Assembly: GCA_900539645.1 (NCBI GenBank)
Contig: UQCY01000001.1
Span: 1-47,892, forward strand
DNA from: an uncultured Clostridium sp.
GTDB lineage: Bacteria; Bacillota; Clostridia; Peptostreptococcales; Peptostreptococcaceae
Reading direction: 5' to 3'
Length of the DNA stretch: 47,892 nt
Made by a program: the position numbers and the translations under genes. Shown here piece by piece: positions 37,817 to 46,194 of the stretch. The notes under the pieces were generated by a model. That model saw only the letters and a list, made by a program, of their open reading frames with translations, was not told the DNA's origin and searched no databases. Each line of letters starts with the position of its first letter. Position 1 is the stretch's first letter.

Positions 37817-38429
37817 GACTGTCCCTCCATTTATGTTAATGTATTTTTTACGATTTTGTTTGATATTTATTTATCTCTTTCTTTGATTATAGTTTAACAA
37901 ATGTTTTGCAAAAAGTAAAGCCTTTTTTGAAAAATTGTATTAAATTTTTTTATTTTACCTTACAATTTTGATAATTAAACAAAATAGTCTTATTTACATA
38001 TATTTTCAGAAAAATTAGCCATAAAAATTTATTTTTTAATGAATTTTAGACTATATTCCACAAATTTTCTGACAATTCACCCCTATTTCACAACTTGTAT
38101 ACAGGTCCTAAGTTGTATCTTTTTAAATATAATTTTCTGACAATTCAAAACAACTCGACTATTCTGTAGTTATTTTTTTAACATAATTTATTTCTAATTT
38201 ACTATTCTTTTTATAATTTTAATTTATCTTTTAGATATTTTGAATATTTTTTATCATTCTTTTTTATAATGTGGTTATTTTTATTCATCTATTCCTATTT
38301 TTTATATAAATATGTATATTTTTCTACAATCTATTCAAATAATTATCTACATATATATAATGTAGAAACTTTTAAACTAAAAAAAGCCCCAACTACATAA
38401 TCACTGTAGCTGAGGCTTTCTTTGCATCA
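37817..38429. other. 613-base gene-free region
   Basis: Very AT-rich. A TATAAT box on the minus strand at 37886-37891 probably drives the repeat-peptide gene. A 17-base direct repeat (AATTTTCTGACAATTCA) at 38063-38079 and 38131-38147 encloses an inverted repeat ACAACTT/AAGTTGT (38090-38116). The HAD gene terminator lies at 38380-38420. No gene is seen. Confidence 0.5.
38380..38420 (-). terminator. intrinsic terminator of the HAD phosphatase gene
   Basis: Minus strand: AAAGCCTCAGCTACAG ... TGTAGTTGGGGCTTT followed by a T run, about 10 bases after the stop codon. Confidence 0.88.
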
Positions 38430-39215
38430 CTATATATTGAATACTTCTTTTATTTTTTCAAGCACTCCATTTTCGCTGTTCTTACCAGCTATAAATCTGG
38501 CTTTTTCTTTTAATGCATCTATAGCATTTTCCATTGCATAACTATAGTAACCACATTCTATAAGTTCTAAATCATTCATCTGGTCACCAAATATCATTAT
38601 CTCTTCACTTTTTAGACCATATCTTTCTTTTATATGCTCAAGAGCCTTTCCTTTTGTTACTCCTTTTTCCATTATATCTAACCAATGAGGTCCTGATGTA
38701 CATACTGTCATATACTCGCCAAATTTATCAAAATAATCCTGGCAATGTTCAGAAATAGGTCTATCATCGTATATCGCTGTTTTTAGTACATCTTCCTTAA
38801 CATCTTTTAAATCATCTACAACTGTTACACTTGAGCAGTATATATCTAACATTTTTAAGAATTCTTCATCCTTACATTCTGTATATGCAGTATATTTAGT
38901 ATTTAAAAGAATTTCTTTATTTTCTGCAGCTCTAGTGAAGTCTATTATATCTTCTACATTTTTTCTATCCATTGGATCACATAATAGTTCTTCCCCTTTA
39001 TTTACTGCAAAAGTTCCATTCTCAGCTATAAACATCATTTTATCTTTCACTGATTCAAAAAGTGTTTCAAGTGCAGGATACTGTCTCCCACTTGCTGCCA
39101 TAAATGTAATTCCCTTTTTATATAATTCATTGAAAACATGATTAAATTCTTCGTTTAATTCTCCATTATTGTCTAATAGAGTACCATCTAAATCTGTCGC
39201 TATAAGTTTTATCAT
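38430..39215 (-). CDS. Cof-type HAD-superfamily phosphatase
   Basis: 261 aa. HAD hydrolase class IIB: motif I LIATDLDGTLLD at the N-terminus (nucleophile Asp), motif II AASGRQYPAL near 45, motif III Lys around VTKGKALEHIKERYG, and motif IV MIFGDQMNDLELIECG near 215. Cof enzymes dephosphorylate sugar phosphates, nucleotides or PLP; the substrate is not fixed by sequence. The start is the ATG 7 bases after GAGGGGG; a 48-codon in-frame upstream extension has no ribosome site. Monocistronic. Confidence 0.92.
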   Translation of the reverse strand: MIKLIATDLDGTLLDNNGELNEEFNHVFNELYKKGITFMAASGRQYPALETLFESVKDKMMFIAENGTFAVNKGEELLCDPMDRKNVEDIIDFTRAAENKEILLNTKYTAYTECKDEEFLKMLDIYCSSVTVVDDLKDVKEDVLKTAIYDDRPISEHCQDYFDKFGEYMTVCTSGPHWLDIMEKGVTKGKALEHIKERYGLKSEEIMIFGDQMNDLELIECGYYSYAMENAIDALKEKARFIAGKNSENGVLEKIKEVFNI

Positions 39216-39494
39216 AGAATACCCCCTCTTAATTTTTAATCTTTTTATAATATACCCCACCTTTATGAAATTTTCAAGAATTTTAGTTTTCAATCTATAT
39301 TTATAGTTAAAAAAGTTGTAGAATATATTCTGTGACGACAATATAAGATAAAAAGTCAAAATCTATTGAATAATTCTCTGTATTCTAATATAATTATAAG
39401 ATGATTTTATAATATTCTTATAAAGTCGAGATTATTTAATTGAGTAAAATTAATTGAGAAAAAAAGAATAAATTAAAAGAAAGAAGGGATTTTT

Positions 39495-40784
39495 TTGTCT
39501 AAACTCAGAAAGCTTGTTATACTTCTTGCGGTTCTTGTTATAGCCTTTCCGACATGTGTGTTTGGATATGTATATACAAAATTAAAAACTGTTCAGGATA
39601 GTGGTGATTACGATGCCCTGAATAGTCTGGAACACAAAAACGATAGCAACATAACAAATATACTTCTTCTTGGTACAGATGGTAGACCTGGCGAAAATGC
39701 TCAGAGATCTGATGCTATGATGATTCTTACTATTGATAACAAAAATAAGAGTCTAAAGCTTACTTCTCTTGGTCGTGATACATATGTAGACATACCAGGG
39801 CATGGAAAACAGAAATTAACTCATGCATATTTCTACGGTAAAGCTGATTTACTTATAGAAACTATAGAAGAAAACTTTAAATTAGATATCCACGATTACG
39901 CTCAGGTTGATTTCTATTCATTTATGGATGTTATAAATGTACTTGGTGGAGTAACTGTCGATGTTGAGGAAAGCGAAATAGATGAGCTTAATAAATTTAT
40001 ACCAGAAACATACTCTTGGTATGAACACGACGACAAAGGTAGTATAAAATACATAACTAAAGCAGGTAAACAAAATCTAAATGCATATCAGGCACTTTCA
40101 TTTGCTCGTATAAGAAAAAATGATGGTACTATGGAAAGAGATAATAGACAGAGAATGGTTATAGAGGCTATGGTTAAAAAACTAAAAGGTCTTCCAATAT
40201 CAAAATACAACGACCTTATGAACTCTGTTTTACCATATGTTAAAACAAATATGTCACCTGCAACAATACTTGGACTTGCAAAAGACGTACTTGCAATTGG
40301 TAACTTCGATATAACTTCACTTCAGTTCCCTCTTCATCCAGAAGGTGAAGTAAGACTTGGTAAAGCTGGTTATGTTATACCATTTGAAGAATACGAAGTA
40401 GATATATTACACGACTTTATATTTAAAAATATAGTTCCTACAAAAGAACTTATAGAAAATGCAGATAAACAGTACGGAAGAACAGATTACAGTAGTTATA
40501 CAGAAGATGATTCTTCATCTAGCTCTTCTAGTTCATCTAGCTCATCATCTGATTTAGATGACGATAGTAGTTCTAGCGGAAGTTCTAGTCATTCTGGAAG
40601 TAGTAGTCATTCTTCTTCTGGTGGAAGCAGTCATTCTAGTGGTTCTAGCTCTTCTGATAATTCAGATTCTGATAGTTCTTCTGACTCTGGAAGCTCTGAT
40701 TCTGGTAGTTCTTCTGGCGGTTCAGATTCAGGTAGTTCTGATTCTGGTAGCAGCGACTCTGGAAGTGGCGAAGTAACTGAATAA
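39495..40784 (+). CDS. LytR-CpsA-Psr (LCP) ligase with Ser/Asp-rich tail
   Basis: 429 aa. LCP enzymes move lipid-linked glycopolymers onto peptidoglycan at the outer membrane face. One N-terminal membrane helix (LVILLAVLVIAFPTCVFGYVY) is followed by the LCP domain: NILLLGTDGRPGENAQRSDAMMIL, LTSLGRDTYVDIPGHGKQKLTHAY and LSFARIRKNDGTMERDNRQR provide the conserved Asp and Arg residues that hold the pyrophosphate and metal. The last 90 residues are almost only Ser, Asp, Gly and His, unusual for the family. The start is TTG, 6-7 bases after AGAAGGG. A second LCP gene follows after its own terminator. The wall polymer attached is unknown. Confidence 0.92.
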   Translation: MSKLRKLVILLAVLVIAFPTCVFGYVYTKLKTVQDSGDYDALNSLEHKNDSNITNILLLGTDGRPGENAQRSDAMMILTIDNKNKSLKLTSLGRDTYVDIPGHGKQKLTHAYFYGKADLLIETIEENFKLDIHDYAQVDFYSFMDVINVLGGVTVDVEESEIDELNKFIPETYSWYEHDDKGSIKYITKAGKQNLNAYQALSFARIRKNDGTMERDNRQRMVIEAMVKKLKGLPISKYNDLMNSVLPYVKTNMSPATILGLAKDVLAIGNFDITSLQFPLHPEGEVRLGKAGYVIPFEEYEVDILHDFIFKNIVPTKELIENADKQYGRTDYSSYTEDDSSSSSSSSSSSSSDLDDDSSSSGSSSHSGSSSHSSSGGSSHSSGSSSSDNSDSDSSSDSGSSDSGSSSGGSDSGSSDSGSSDSGSGEVTE

Positions 40785-40797
40785 ACATAAAACATTT

Positions 40798-40835
40798 GGA
40801 CTGTTGCGTATCTTGCAACAGTCCTTTTTATTTTT
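40798..40835 (+). terminator. intrinsic terminator of the first LCP gene
   Basis: GGACTGTTGC-GTATCTT-GCAACAGTCC followed by TTTTTATTTTT. Confidence 0.92.
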
Positions 40836-40968
40836 ATTACTTGAATTAGTTATAAGTCTTCTATATAATAAAAAAGTGACTTGCATATTTTTGCAACGCT
40901 ATTTATAATGATAAAAGATTGATTTTTTAGTGTGATATTATTCAAATTTTAGAAAGAAGGTTTTTATT

Positions 40969-42321
40969 TTGGCAGATAATAGAGATAATCCGTCTAACAA
41001 GATAAGAAGGGTTAGCGCTTCTTCTAAGAATGGACAGTCTAGTTCACGTACTAATGCCTCAAAAGTTCAGAGGTCTTCTAGTCGTGGTAATTCTTCTCGT
41101 GGTAGATCTTCACAGTCTATAAACACAAATGTAAGAAGAAGTTCAGATAGTTCTCGTCCAAATCCAAGTAGAAGAGCTCCCGGTGGGCAAAAAAGGAATA
41201 TCAAAAAATCTCCTATGAACTCAAATCTAAATAGAGGAAGTCGTTCCTCAGGCGGAAATAATTATGACAATATAAATAAAGAGCAACCTAAAAATAGAAA
41301 TCCAAGAAATAGCGGTAGTGCTCGTGCTGCTAGAAATGCAGAGAGAAAAAGACAGAAGAGAAAGAAAATTAAACGTATAATGACTGTTATATTAGTTATT
41401 ATTTTAGCCTTCCCTACTGTAGGTGCTATTTCATTTATTAAAAAGGTTGCAGATGCATACGATCCATCTATTGCTAGTGGTGTGTTTGATAATATTACCC
41501 ATATAAACAAAAAGGGTATTACAAATATACTTCTTCTTGGATCTGATGCCAGAGAGGGCGAGGAAAAGTCTAGAACGGATACTATGATGATTTTTACAAT
41601 AGATACCGTACATAATTCCCTAAAGCTTACATCTCTTGCTAGGGATGCGTATGTAAATATTCCTGGACATGGATATACTAAGCTTACCCACGCATATTAC
41701 TTGGGTGGTGTAGAGCTTCTTACAGAAACTATAGAGGACAACTTTGGTGTAGATATACATAACTACGCACTTGTAGATTTTGAGTCGTTTATGTATATTA
41801 TAGACGCTATAGGTGGTGTTACCGTAAATGTTAAGGATTCTGAGCTTGCTGAGCTTAATAAATTTATCTCAGAAACATATTACTGGTATAAGGACAAATC
41901 TCAACCTATGCAGCTTGTAGAATCTCCAGGTGAACAGCTTTTAAACGGATATCAGGCACTTTCATTTGCGCGTATCAGAAAGAACGACTCTGCATTTGAG
42001 AGAGATAGACGTCAGAGAGATGTTATACAGGCTATGTTCTCTGGTGTTAAGGCAATGTCTAAATGGCAATATCCAAAGCTTTTAAATGCTGTTTTACCTT
42101 ATCTAAAGACTAATATGAAAACTACTCAAATAGTTTCACTTGGAATGTCTGTTATAAGAATGGGAAGTCTGGATATCAAACAATTTGAATTCCCTATAAC
42201 AAACTCTCCTTATTCTATAGAAGGTAAATATAAAAACGCTGGATGGGTAATAAGATTTACTGAGGACTCTGTAAAAATACTACAGGACTTCATATTTAAC
42301 GATAAAGAATATGTAAAATAA
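40969..42321 (+). CDS. LytR-CpsA-Psr (LCP) ligase with basic cytoplasmic head
   Basis: 450 aa. About 130 residues of Ser/Arg/Asn-rich basic low-complexity sequence come first, ending in RNAERKRQKRKKIKR. Then one membrane helix (IMTVILVIILAFPTVGAISFI) and the LCP domain: NILLLGSDAREGEEKSRTDTMMIF, LTSLARDAYVNIPGHGYTKLTHAYY and LSFARIRKNDSAFERDRRQR. It is roughly half identical to the first LCP in the domain, so a gene duplication is likely, but the low-complexity part is on the opposite side of the membrane and of opposite charge. The start is TTG, 8 bases after AGAAGG. Its own terminator follows. Confidence 0.92.
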   Translation: MADNRDNPSNKIRRVSASSKNGQSSSRTNASKVQRSSSRGNSSRGRSSQSINTNVRRSSDSSRPNPSRRAPGGQKRNIKKSPMNSNLNRGSRSSGGNNYDNINKEQPKNRNPRNSGSARAARNAERKRQKRKKIKRIMTVILVIILAFPTVGAISFIKKVADAYDPSIASGVFDNITHINKKGITNILLLGSDAREGEEKSRTDTMMIFTIDTVHNSLKLTSLARDAYVNIPGHGYTKLTHAYYLGGVELLTETIEDNFGVDIHNYALVDFESFMYIIDAIGGVTVNVKDSELAELNKFISETYYWYKDKSQPMQLVESPGEQLLNGYQALSFARIRKNDSAFERDRRQRDVIQAMFSGVKAMSKWQYPKLLNAVLPYLKTNMKTTQIVSLGMSVIRMGSLDIKQFEFPITNSPYSIEGKYKNAGWVIRFTEDSVKILQDFIFNDKEYVK

Positions 42322-42326
42322 TAAAA

Positions 42327-42366
42327 ATAGGTTGGTATGGATATTTTCCAAACCAACCTATTTTTG
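42327..42366 (+). terminator. intrinsic terminator of the second LCP gene
   Basis: AATAGGTTGG ... CCAACCTATTTTT, a stem with a long loop and a T run, just past the stop codon. Confidence 0.88.
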
Positions 42367-42379
42367 CGTTCTATTAAAT

Positions 42380-42413
42380 AAAAAAAGGCTGCTGCAAAAT
42401 CTGCAACAGCCTA
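42380..42413 (-). terminator. intrinsic terminator of the Cwp19-like gene
   Basis: Minus strand: AGGCTGTTGCAG-ATTTTG-CAGCAGCCT followed by seven T. Confidence 0.92.
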
Positions 42414-42422
42414 TATATCTCT

Positions 42423-44540
42423 TTATTTTAGATTTTCTCTGATTTTGTTGTAAGTGTCGTTTGATATTCCTCCACCGATTCTGAATACACTGTTAGTTTT
42501 TTTGTTTTTTAGTATGTTTGACTGTTCAGAGTCTAGTGAGTTTCCAGCAACTACAATTGGAGATTTTGTTTTTGCTGCATATACACCTACACTTATTGCA
42601 TCTACAAGTGGTCTATTTTTAGCAATAAATACTGGATTGTAACTTTCTGATGGATATAGAGCTTTTATTACTCTAGCATTAGTCTGATTTCTGTTTGCTC
42701 CACCTATTCTATTTCCTGATACATTTCCTGATACTATAGAGTCTATTTCTTTGATTACATTATCAGAAATAACTGCAGTTTCTCCTAAGAAATATGCTGA
42801 AGATATAGAATTTGATTTTATCCAATTTTTAACTGATGAGTTTACACTATTTTTTGAAGTAACTATTATAGGTGCTTTTTCCTCAGCTGCTTTAGATACA
42901 ACTGATAATGCGTCTGCTGCACCATTTTCTCCAGCTACGTATATTTTACTTACATTTGATTTTGAGTCTATTTCTTTAGCTATATTTACAGATAACTCTT
43001 CTATATTTGATCCTTCTATTCTTTTTATAGAAGCTGATGAAACTGAACTTTTAATATTTTTTTCAGTATTTTCTCCTATAGAATTTTTTCCACCTACTAT
43101 TATTATATTAGATGGATTTAGTCTTTTTAATTCATTTATAGTGTATGAACTAATCTTATCTTTTTCTGCAAGAAGAACTGGCGCATCATAAACTGCTGCA
43201 AGAGGGTTTGCTACTATTCCCTCTATTTCATTAAGACCATTTGCAATTACTACTGTTGAAGCTGAATTCCAACCTTTTTTACTTATTTTCGCAGCAGTAT
43301 CATATCTATTAGCTCCGATAATTTCTGTAGAAGAAGGTAAATTTTTATCTTCTGTTGTTCCATTGTATGCCCCGTACATACTCTTTAAATCATTGTATAT
43401 ACTTGCATTGTTTACTATATCTCTTGCTGAGAAGTACATACTACCTTTAACAGTACTATACTGTTTATTTACATTTATCTGGCTTTTTATTTCTTTAGCT
43501 ATATTCTGTCCACTATAGCTTGACTGACCTTGTTTATATATTCCTTGTCCTATATAAAGGTCTACATCGTATCCTTTTACTTCATTAGCCCACCATTTTA
43601 CAAGCTTAGAGTAATCTGCTACTTTTAATCCTATTGGCCAGTATATCTGAGGAACTATGTAATCTACATACCCTTTTCTTATCCAAGTTCTTGAATCTGC
43701 AAGCATATTGTAGTATGACTGTGAACCACTAGTTTCAGAACCATCTGGGCAATCTGCAGATTTATTTCTCCATATACCAAATGGACTTACACCAAACTCA
43801 CAACCTGATCTAGTGTTTACAACTGCTTTCACTTTTTTAAGAAGAGTGTTTACATTTTCTCTTCTCCAGTTATTTCTATCCTGTCCTTTTCCATATGCTT
43901 TATATGATGCATCATCTGGGAATGAAGATGATGGATAGAAATAGTCGTCAAAGTGTATTCCATCTACGTCGTATTTATCTACAACTTCTTTTACTGTTTT
44001 TACAAGGTAATCTACAACTGCTGGATTACCTGGATCGTAATACATTTTGTTGTTGTATTTTATTACCCAGCTTGGATTTTTTCTAGCTGGATGAGATGAC
44101 ACTAATGAATTTAAGTTAGTACCAGAAGATGTTACTCTGTATGGATTCATCCATGCATGAAGTTCCATTCCTCTCTTGTGTGCTTCCTGTATTGCAAATG
44201 CTAATGGATCATATCCAGGATCCTTGCCCTGTGTACCAGTTAAATACTTAGACCATGGATTTATAGATGATTTGTAAAGTGTATCTGACTCTGGTCTAAC
44301 CTGAAGTACTATTGTGTTTATTCCACAGCCTTTTAATTTATCCATTAACTGTGTAAGTTCCTGTTTCTGCTTTGTTGCGTTGTTTTTTGTTTTAGGCCAG
44401 TCTAAATTGTAAACTGTTGATACCCAAGCTGCTCTCATTTCTTTTTCTGCTGCCTGTGTACTATTTACATATGGTATAGCACTTAAAATCATAAATGTCG
44501 ACAACATAACAGCTGTTAATTTTTTTAATATCTTTTTCAT
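42423..44540 (-). CDS. cell wall protein with GHL10 domain and CWB2 repeats (Cwp19-like)
   Basis: 705 aa secreted protein. A signal peptide (LKKLTAVMLSTFMILSAIPYVNSTQA) is followed by a GHL10/DUF187 glycoside-hydrolase-like barrel (residues about 35-375): EMRAAWVSTVYNLDWP, NTIVLQVRPESDTLYKS, ELHAWMNPYRV and VDGIHFDDYFYP with candidate acidic catalytic residues. Three CWB2 (PF04122) repeats follow from about 400 (IIGANRYDTAAKISKKGW is the first; GGANRNQTNA starts a later one), which hold proteins on anionic wall polymer. Cwp19 of C. difficile has the same architecture and is a lytic transglycosylase. The start is the ATG after GGGAGG; a TTG six codons earlier is excluded. The nearby LCP ligases may attach the polymer CWB2 binds (inference). 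Confidence 0.9.
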   Translation of the reverse strand: MKKILKKLTAVMLSTFMILSAIPYVNSTQAAEKEMRAAWVSTVYNLDWPKTKNNATKQKQELTQLMDKLKGCGINTIVLQVRPESDTLYKSSINPWSKYLTGTQGKDPGYDPLAFAIQEAHKRGMELHAWMNPYRVTSSGTNLNSLVSSHPARKNPSWVIKYNNKMYYDPGNPAVVDYLVKTVKEVVDKYDVDGIHFDDYFYPSSSFPDDASYKAYGKGQDRNNWRRENVNTLLKKVKAVVNTRSGCEFGVSPFGIWRNKSADCPDGSETSGSQSYYNMLADSRTWIRKGYVDYIVPQIYWPIGLKVADYSKLVKWWANEVKGYDVDLYIGQGIYKQGQSSYSGQNIAKEIKSQINVNKQYSTVKGSMYFSARDIVNNASIYNDLKSMYGAYNGTTEDKNLPSSTEIIGANRYDTAAKISKKGWNSASTVVIANGLNEIEGIVANPLAAVYDAPVLLAEKDKISSYTINELKRLNPSNIIIVGGKNSIGENTEKNIKSSVSSASIKRIEGSNIEELSVNIAKEIDSKSNVSKIYVAGENGAADALSVVSKAAEEKAPIIVTSKNSVNSSVKNWIKSNSISSAYFLGETAVISDNVIKEIDSIVSGNVSGNRIGGANRNQTNARVIKALYPSESYNPVFIAKNRPLVDAISVGVYAAKTKSPIVVAGNSLDSEQSNILKNKKTNSVFRIGGGISNDTYNKIRENLK

Positions 44541-44617
44541 TTTTTCCTCCCTTTCCAATTTTTTAATTCTACCTTATATATTTTATACTAAATTTTAAAT
44601 TATATAAACAAAAGATT

Positions 44618-44657
44618 ATAGAAAAAGCAGTAAATATAAATTTACCGCTTTTTCTAT
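44618..44657 (-). terminator. intrinsic terminator of the NlpC/P60 gene
   Basis: ATAGAAAAAGC-(G)GTAAA ... TTTAC(T)-GCTTTTTCTAT, a 15-bp stem with one mismatch and T-rich 3' side on the minus strand. Confidence 0.75.
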
Positions 44658-44733
44658 TGATTTAATTTAGTTTTTTAATTTGTCGGTTAAGAGTTGTATA
44701 TTATACTGCAAATGCAGTTATAATCCTATTAAA

Positions 44734-45702
44734 TTACACTACTCTTCTAGCAACTATCATTTTTCTTGCTGATAATTTGCTTATTTTTACAACATCACCA
44801 GTCTGTGGTGAATGTATATACTGGTCATTTCCTATATACATACCAACGTGACTTACTGAGCTTCCTCTACCAAAGAATACTAAATCTCCTGGTTTTAATT
44901 CTGATTTTGAAACTTTTTTACCGTATTTTGACTGTTCTCTTGATGTTCTTGGTAAAGTAACTTTTGCTCCATTTTTGTAAGAGTAGTACATTAAACCTGA
45001 ACAGTCAAATGAGCTTGGTCCTGTAGCTCCCCATTTGTATGGTTTACCTAGCTGAGCTTTTGCTACTTTTAATGCAGCTTCTGCTTTTGTACTAGTTTCT
45101 CCAGGTATTGTTATATAAGATGAACTTACCCAACCAGTTTTTCCACTTTCTGTTTTAACCTGGTACCAACTACCTGATGTTTTTAATATTTCTACGTATG
45201 CATTTTTATATATTTTTTCAACTACATTTCCTTTTGTTGATGCCTGATCTCTAACATTTAAGAAATCACAATCTACTACTTTCCCACATTTATTTTTTGA
45301 TTTAACTCCATTAGCGTCAAATCTGTATATTGTTCCTCTTACATCTCTAAATGTGTTTTTAACCATTACACCTTTTGCATTAAAGTAATAGTCTTTTCCG
45401 TCTATTGTTCTCCACATCCGCTGTGCTAGAGAATTATCATTAGTTAAATAATAAGTTTCGTCACCTATTTTTAACCAACCTCTCTGTTTTACACCATCTT
45501 TATAATAGTATGTTTTTCCATTTTCTGTTACAAATCCATTTTTAGCTCCAGCTCTTGCAACATCCGCTGTAGACACTGTCTGTATATTTTCTAATTCTTC
45601 TGCTCCTGCTTCTACAGATGCATCTGTCACCATTATCGCTCCTGATATCATAACTGCTGCCATGATTTTTGCCAAAAACTTATTTTTAAATATCTTCGTC
45701 AT
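44734..45702 (-). CDS. secreted NlpC/P60 endopeptidase with SH3 and wall-binding repeats
   Basis: 322 aa. Signal peptide in the first 33 residues (IMAAVMISGAIMVTDASVEA). Residues about 55-135 are choline-binding-type repeats (GKTYYYKDGVKQRGWLKIGDETYYL, DGKDYYFNAKGVMVKN). A bacterial SH3 domain follows (DFLNVRDQASTKGNVVEKIYKNAYVEI ... GKTGWVSSSYI). The NlpC/P60 domain (from about 205) has the catalytic Cys in FDCSGLMYYSY, His in VSHVGMYIG and the third polar position in YIHSP. It cuts stem-peptide bonds in peptidoglycan. Ribosome site AGGAGG lies 7 bases before the ATG. The promoter carries a phased WalR-like operator array and the leader a 10-bp hairpin. Monocistronic. Confidence 0.94.
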   Translation of the reverse strand: MTKIFKNKFLAKIMAAVMISGAIMVTDASVEAGAEELENIQTVSTADVARAGAKNGFVTENGKTYYYKDGVKQRGWLKIGDETYYLTNDNSLAQRMWRTIDGKDYYFNAKGVMVKNTFRDVRGTIYRFDANGVKSKNKCGKVVDCDFLNVRDQASTKGNVVEKIYKNAYVEILKTSGSWYQVKTESGKTGWVSSSYITIPGETSTKAEAALKVAKAQLGKPYKWGATGPSSFDCSGLMYYSYKNGAKVTLPRTSREQSKYGKKVSKSELKPGDLVFFGRGSSVSHVGMYIGNDQYIHSPQTGDVVKISKLSARKMIVARRVV

Positions 45703-45728
45703 TAATCGTCCTCCTGTAATTATGATTC

Positions 45729-45762
45729 ATGATTTATAGATAGTGGGTATTTTATAAATCAT
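45729..45762 (-). promoter_or_regulatory. leader hairpin of the NlpC/P60 gene
   Basis: ATGATTTATA (45729-45738) and its exact complement (45753-45762) enclose 14 bases in the mRNA leader, ending about 16 bases before the ribosome site. AT-only, so of modest stability. It could protect the 5' end or hold back translation. Confidence 0.45.
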
Positions 45763-45793
45763 TTTTTGTAGCCCCTCTCGCTACATTTATAAT

Positions 45794-45865
45794 TGTAACA
45801 TAACGGTTACAACTCCACAAGCTTTTTGTTACATTTTTGTAACTATTTTGTTACTTTTTTGTTGC
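45794..45865 (+). promoter_or_regulatory. WalR-like operator array phased at 11 bp
   Basis: Hexamers start at 45794 (TGTAAC), 45805 (GGTTAC), 45827 (TGTTAC), 45838 (TGTAAC), 45849 (TGTTAC) and 45860 (TGTTGC), all on one 11-bp grid with only the 45816 slot empty. WalR (YycF) binds two TGTWAH hexamers 5 bases apart, which is exactly this spacing, and its targets are wall hydrolases like the NlpC/P60 gene that follows. A TTGTGG-17-TACAAT promoter overlaps the left part on the minus strand. Confidence 0.65.
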
Positions 45866-45920
45866 TTTTTGTATATTTTTGCCGAATTAAAAGGATATTT
45901 CGTCAAAATTACAGATTTTC

Positions 45921-45990
45921 TGTAACAAAGTAACATAATTAATTACAAGAGAAGATTAAATTGTAACAATTTCTGTAACAAAATCAGTAA
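45921..45990. promoter_or_regulatory. second group of GTAACA motifs
   Basis: CTGTAACAAAGTAACA near 45919-45935 and TTGTAACAATTTCTGTAACA near 45961-45980 repeat the operator hexamer in both orientations, but off the 11-bp grid. Possibly auxiliary sites. Confidence 0.35.
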
Positions 45991-46042
45991 ACTATTTTAT
46001 CTATTTCAAATATACGGGCGGAATATAATTTTATAATTGTAT

Positions 46043-46182
46043 AGAGGGATTTAAAATAAAAGTTCCTCTTTTGCTTGGAAATTAAATATATCTATCTCCT
46101 CGACAATGCAGCTCGACTGCCTGGAGAGGAATAGATATATTTTTTCAGAGCATAAAAAGAGGACTTTTATTAAAGCCCTCTT
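46043..46182 (+). repeat. palindromic element E9, downstream of pepP
   Basis: Core CGACAATGCAG at 46101-46111, a short inner hairpin GCAG-CTCGA-CTGC, then CTGGAG at 46121-46126. Arms ATATCTATCTCCT and AGGAATAGATAT. Outside these, 46043-46073 and 46152-46182 are inverted copies of one terminator-like hairpin (AGAGGG ... TAAAAGT ... CCTCTTTT). The right one serves pepP. Core antisense to pepP. Confidence 0.82.
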
Positions 46183-46184
46183 AT
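46150..46184 (-). terminator. intrinsic terminator of pepP
   Basis: Minus strand: AAGAGGGCTTT-AATA-AAAGTCCTCTTTTT, 10 bases after the pepP stop; also the right outer arm of E9. Confidence 0.85.
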
Positions 46185-46194
46185 AAATTAAAAA

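Larger units (their letters stand above)
45703..46194. other. 490-base intergenic region with operator array and E9
   Basis: From left to right: leader hairpin of the NlpC/P60 gene, the TGTWAC-type operator array, a second group of GTAACA motifs (45921-45990), and element E9 at the 3' end of pepP. No gene is seen. Confidence 0.6.

Noticed and set aside
38430..39359. HAD phosphatase with a 48-residue N-terminal extension
   Set aside because: No ribosome site at the upstream start; the nucleophile motif normally lies at the extreme N-terminus and the ATG at 39215 has GAGGGGG before it.
40558..40776. Second frame inside the Ser/Asp-rich tail of the first LCP gene
   Set aside because: It only reflects the repetitive codons of the real gene read one base over (Val/Leu-rich product).
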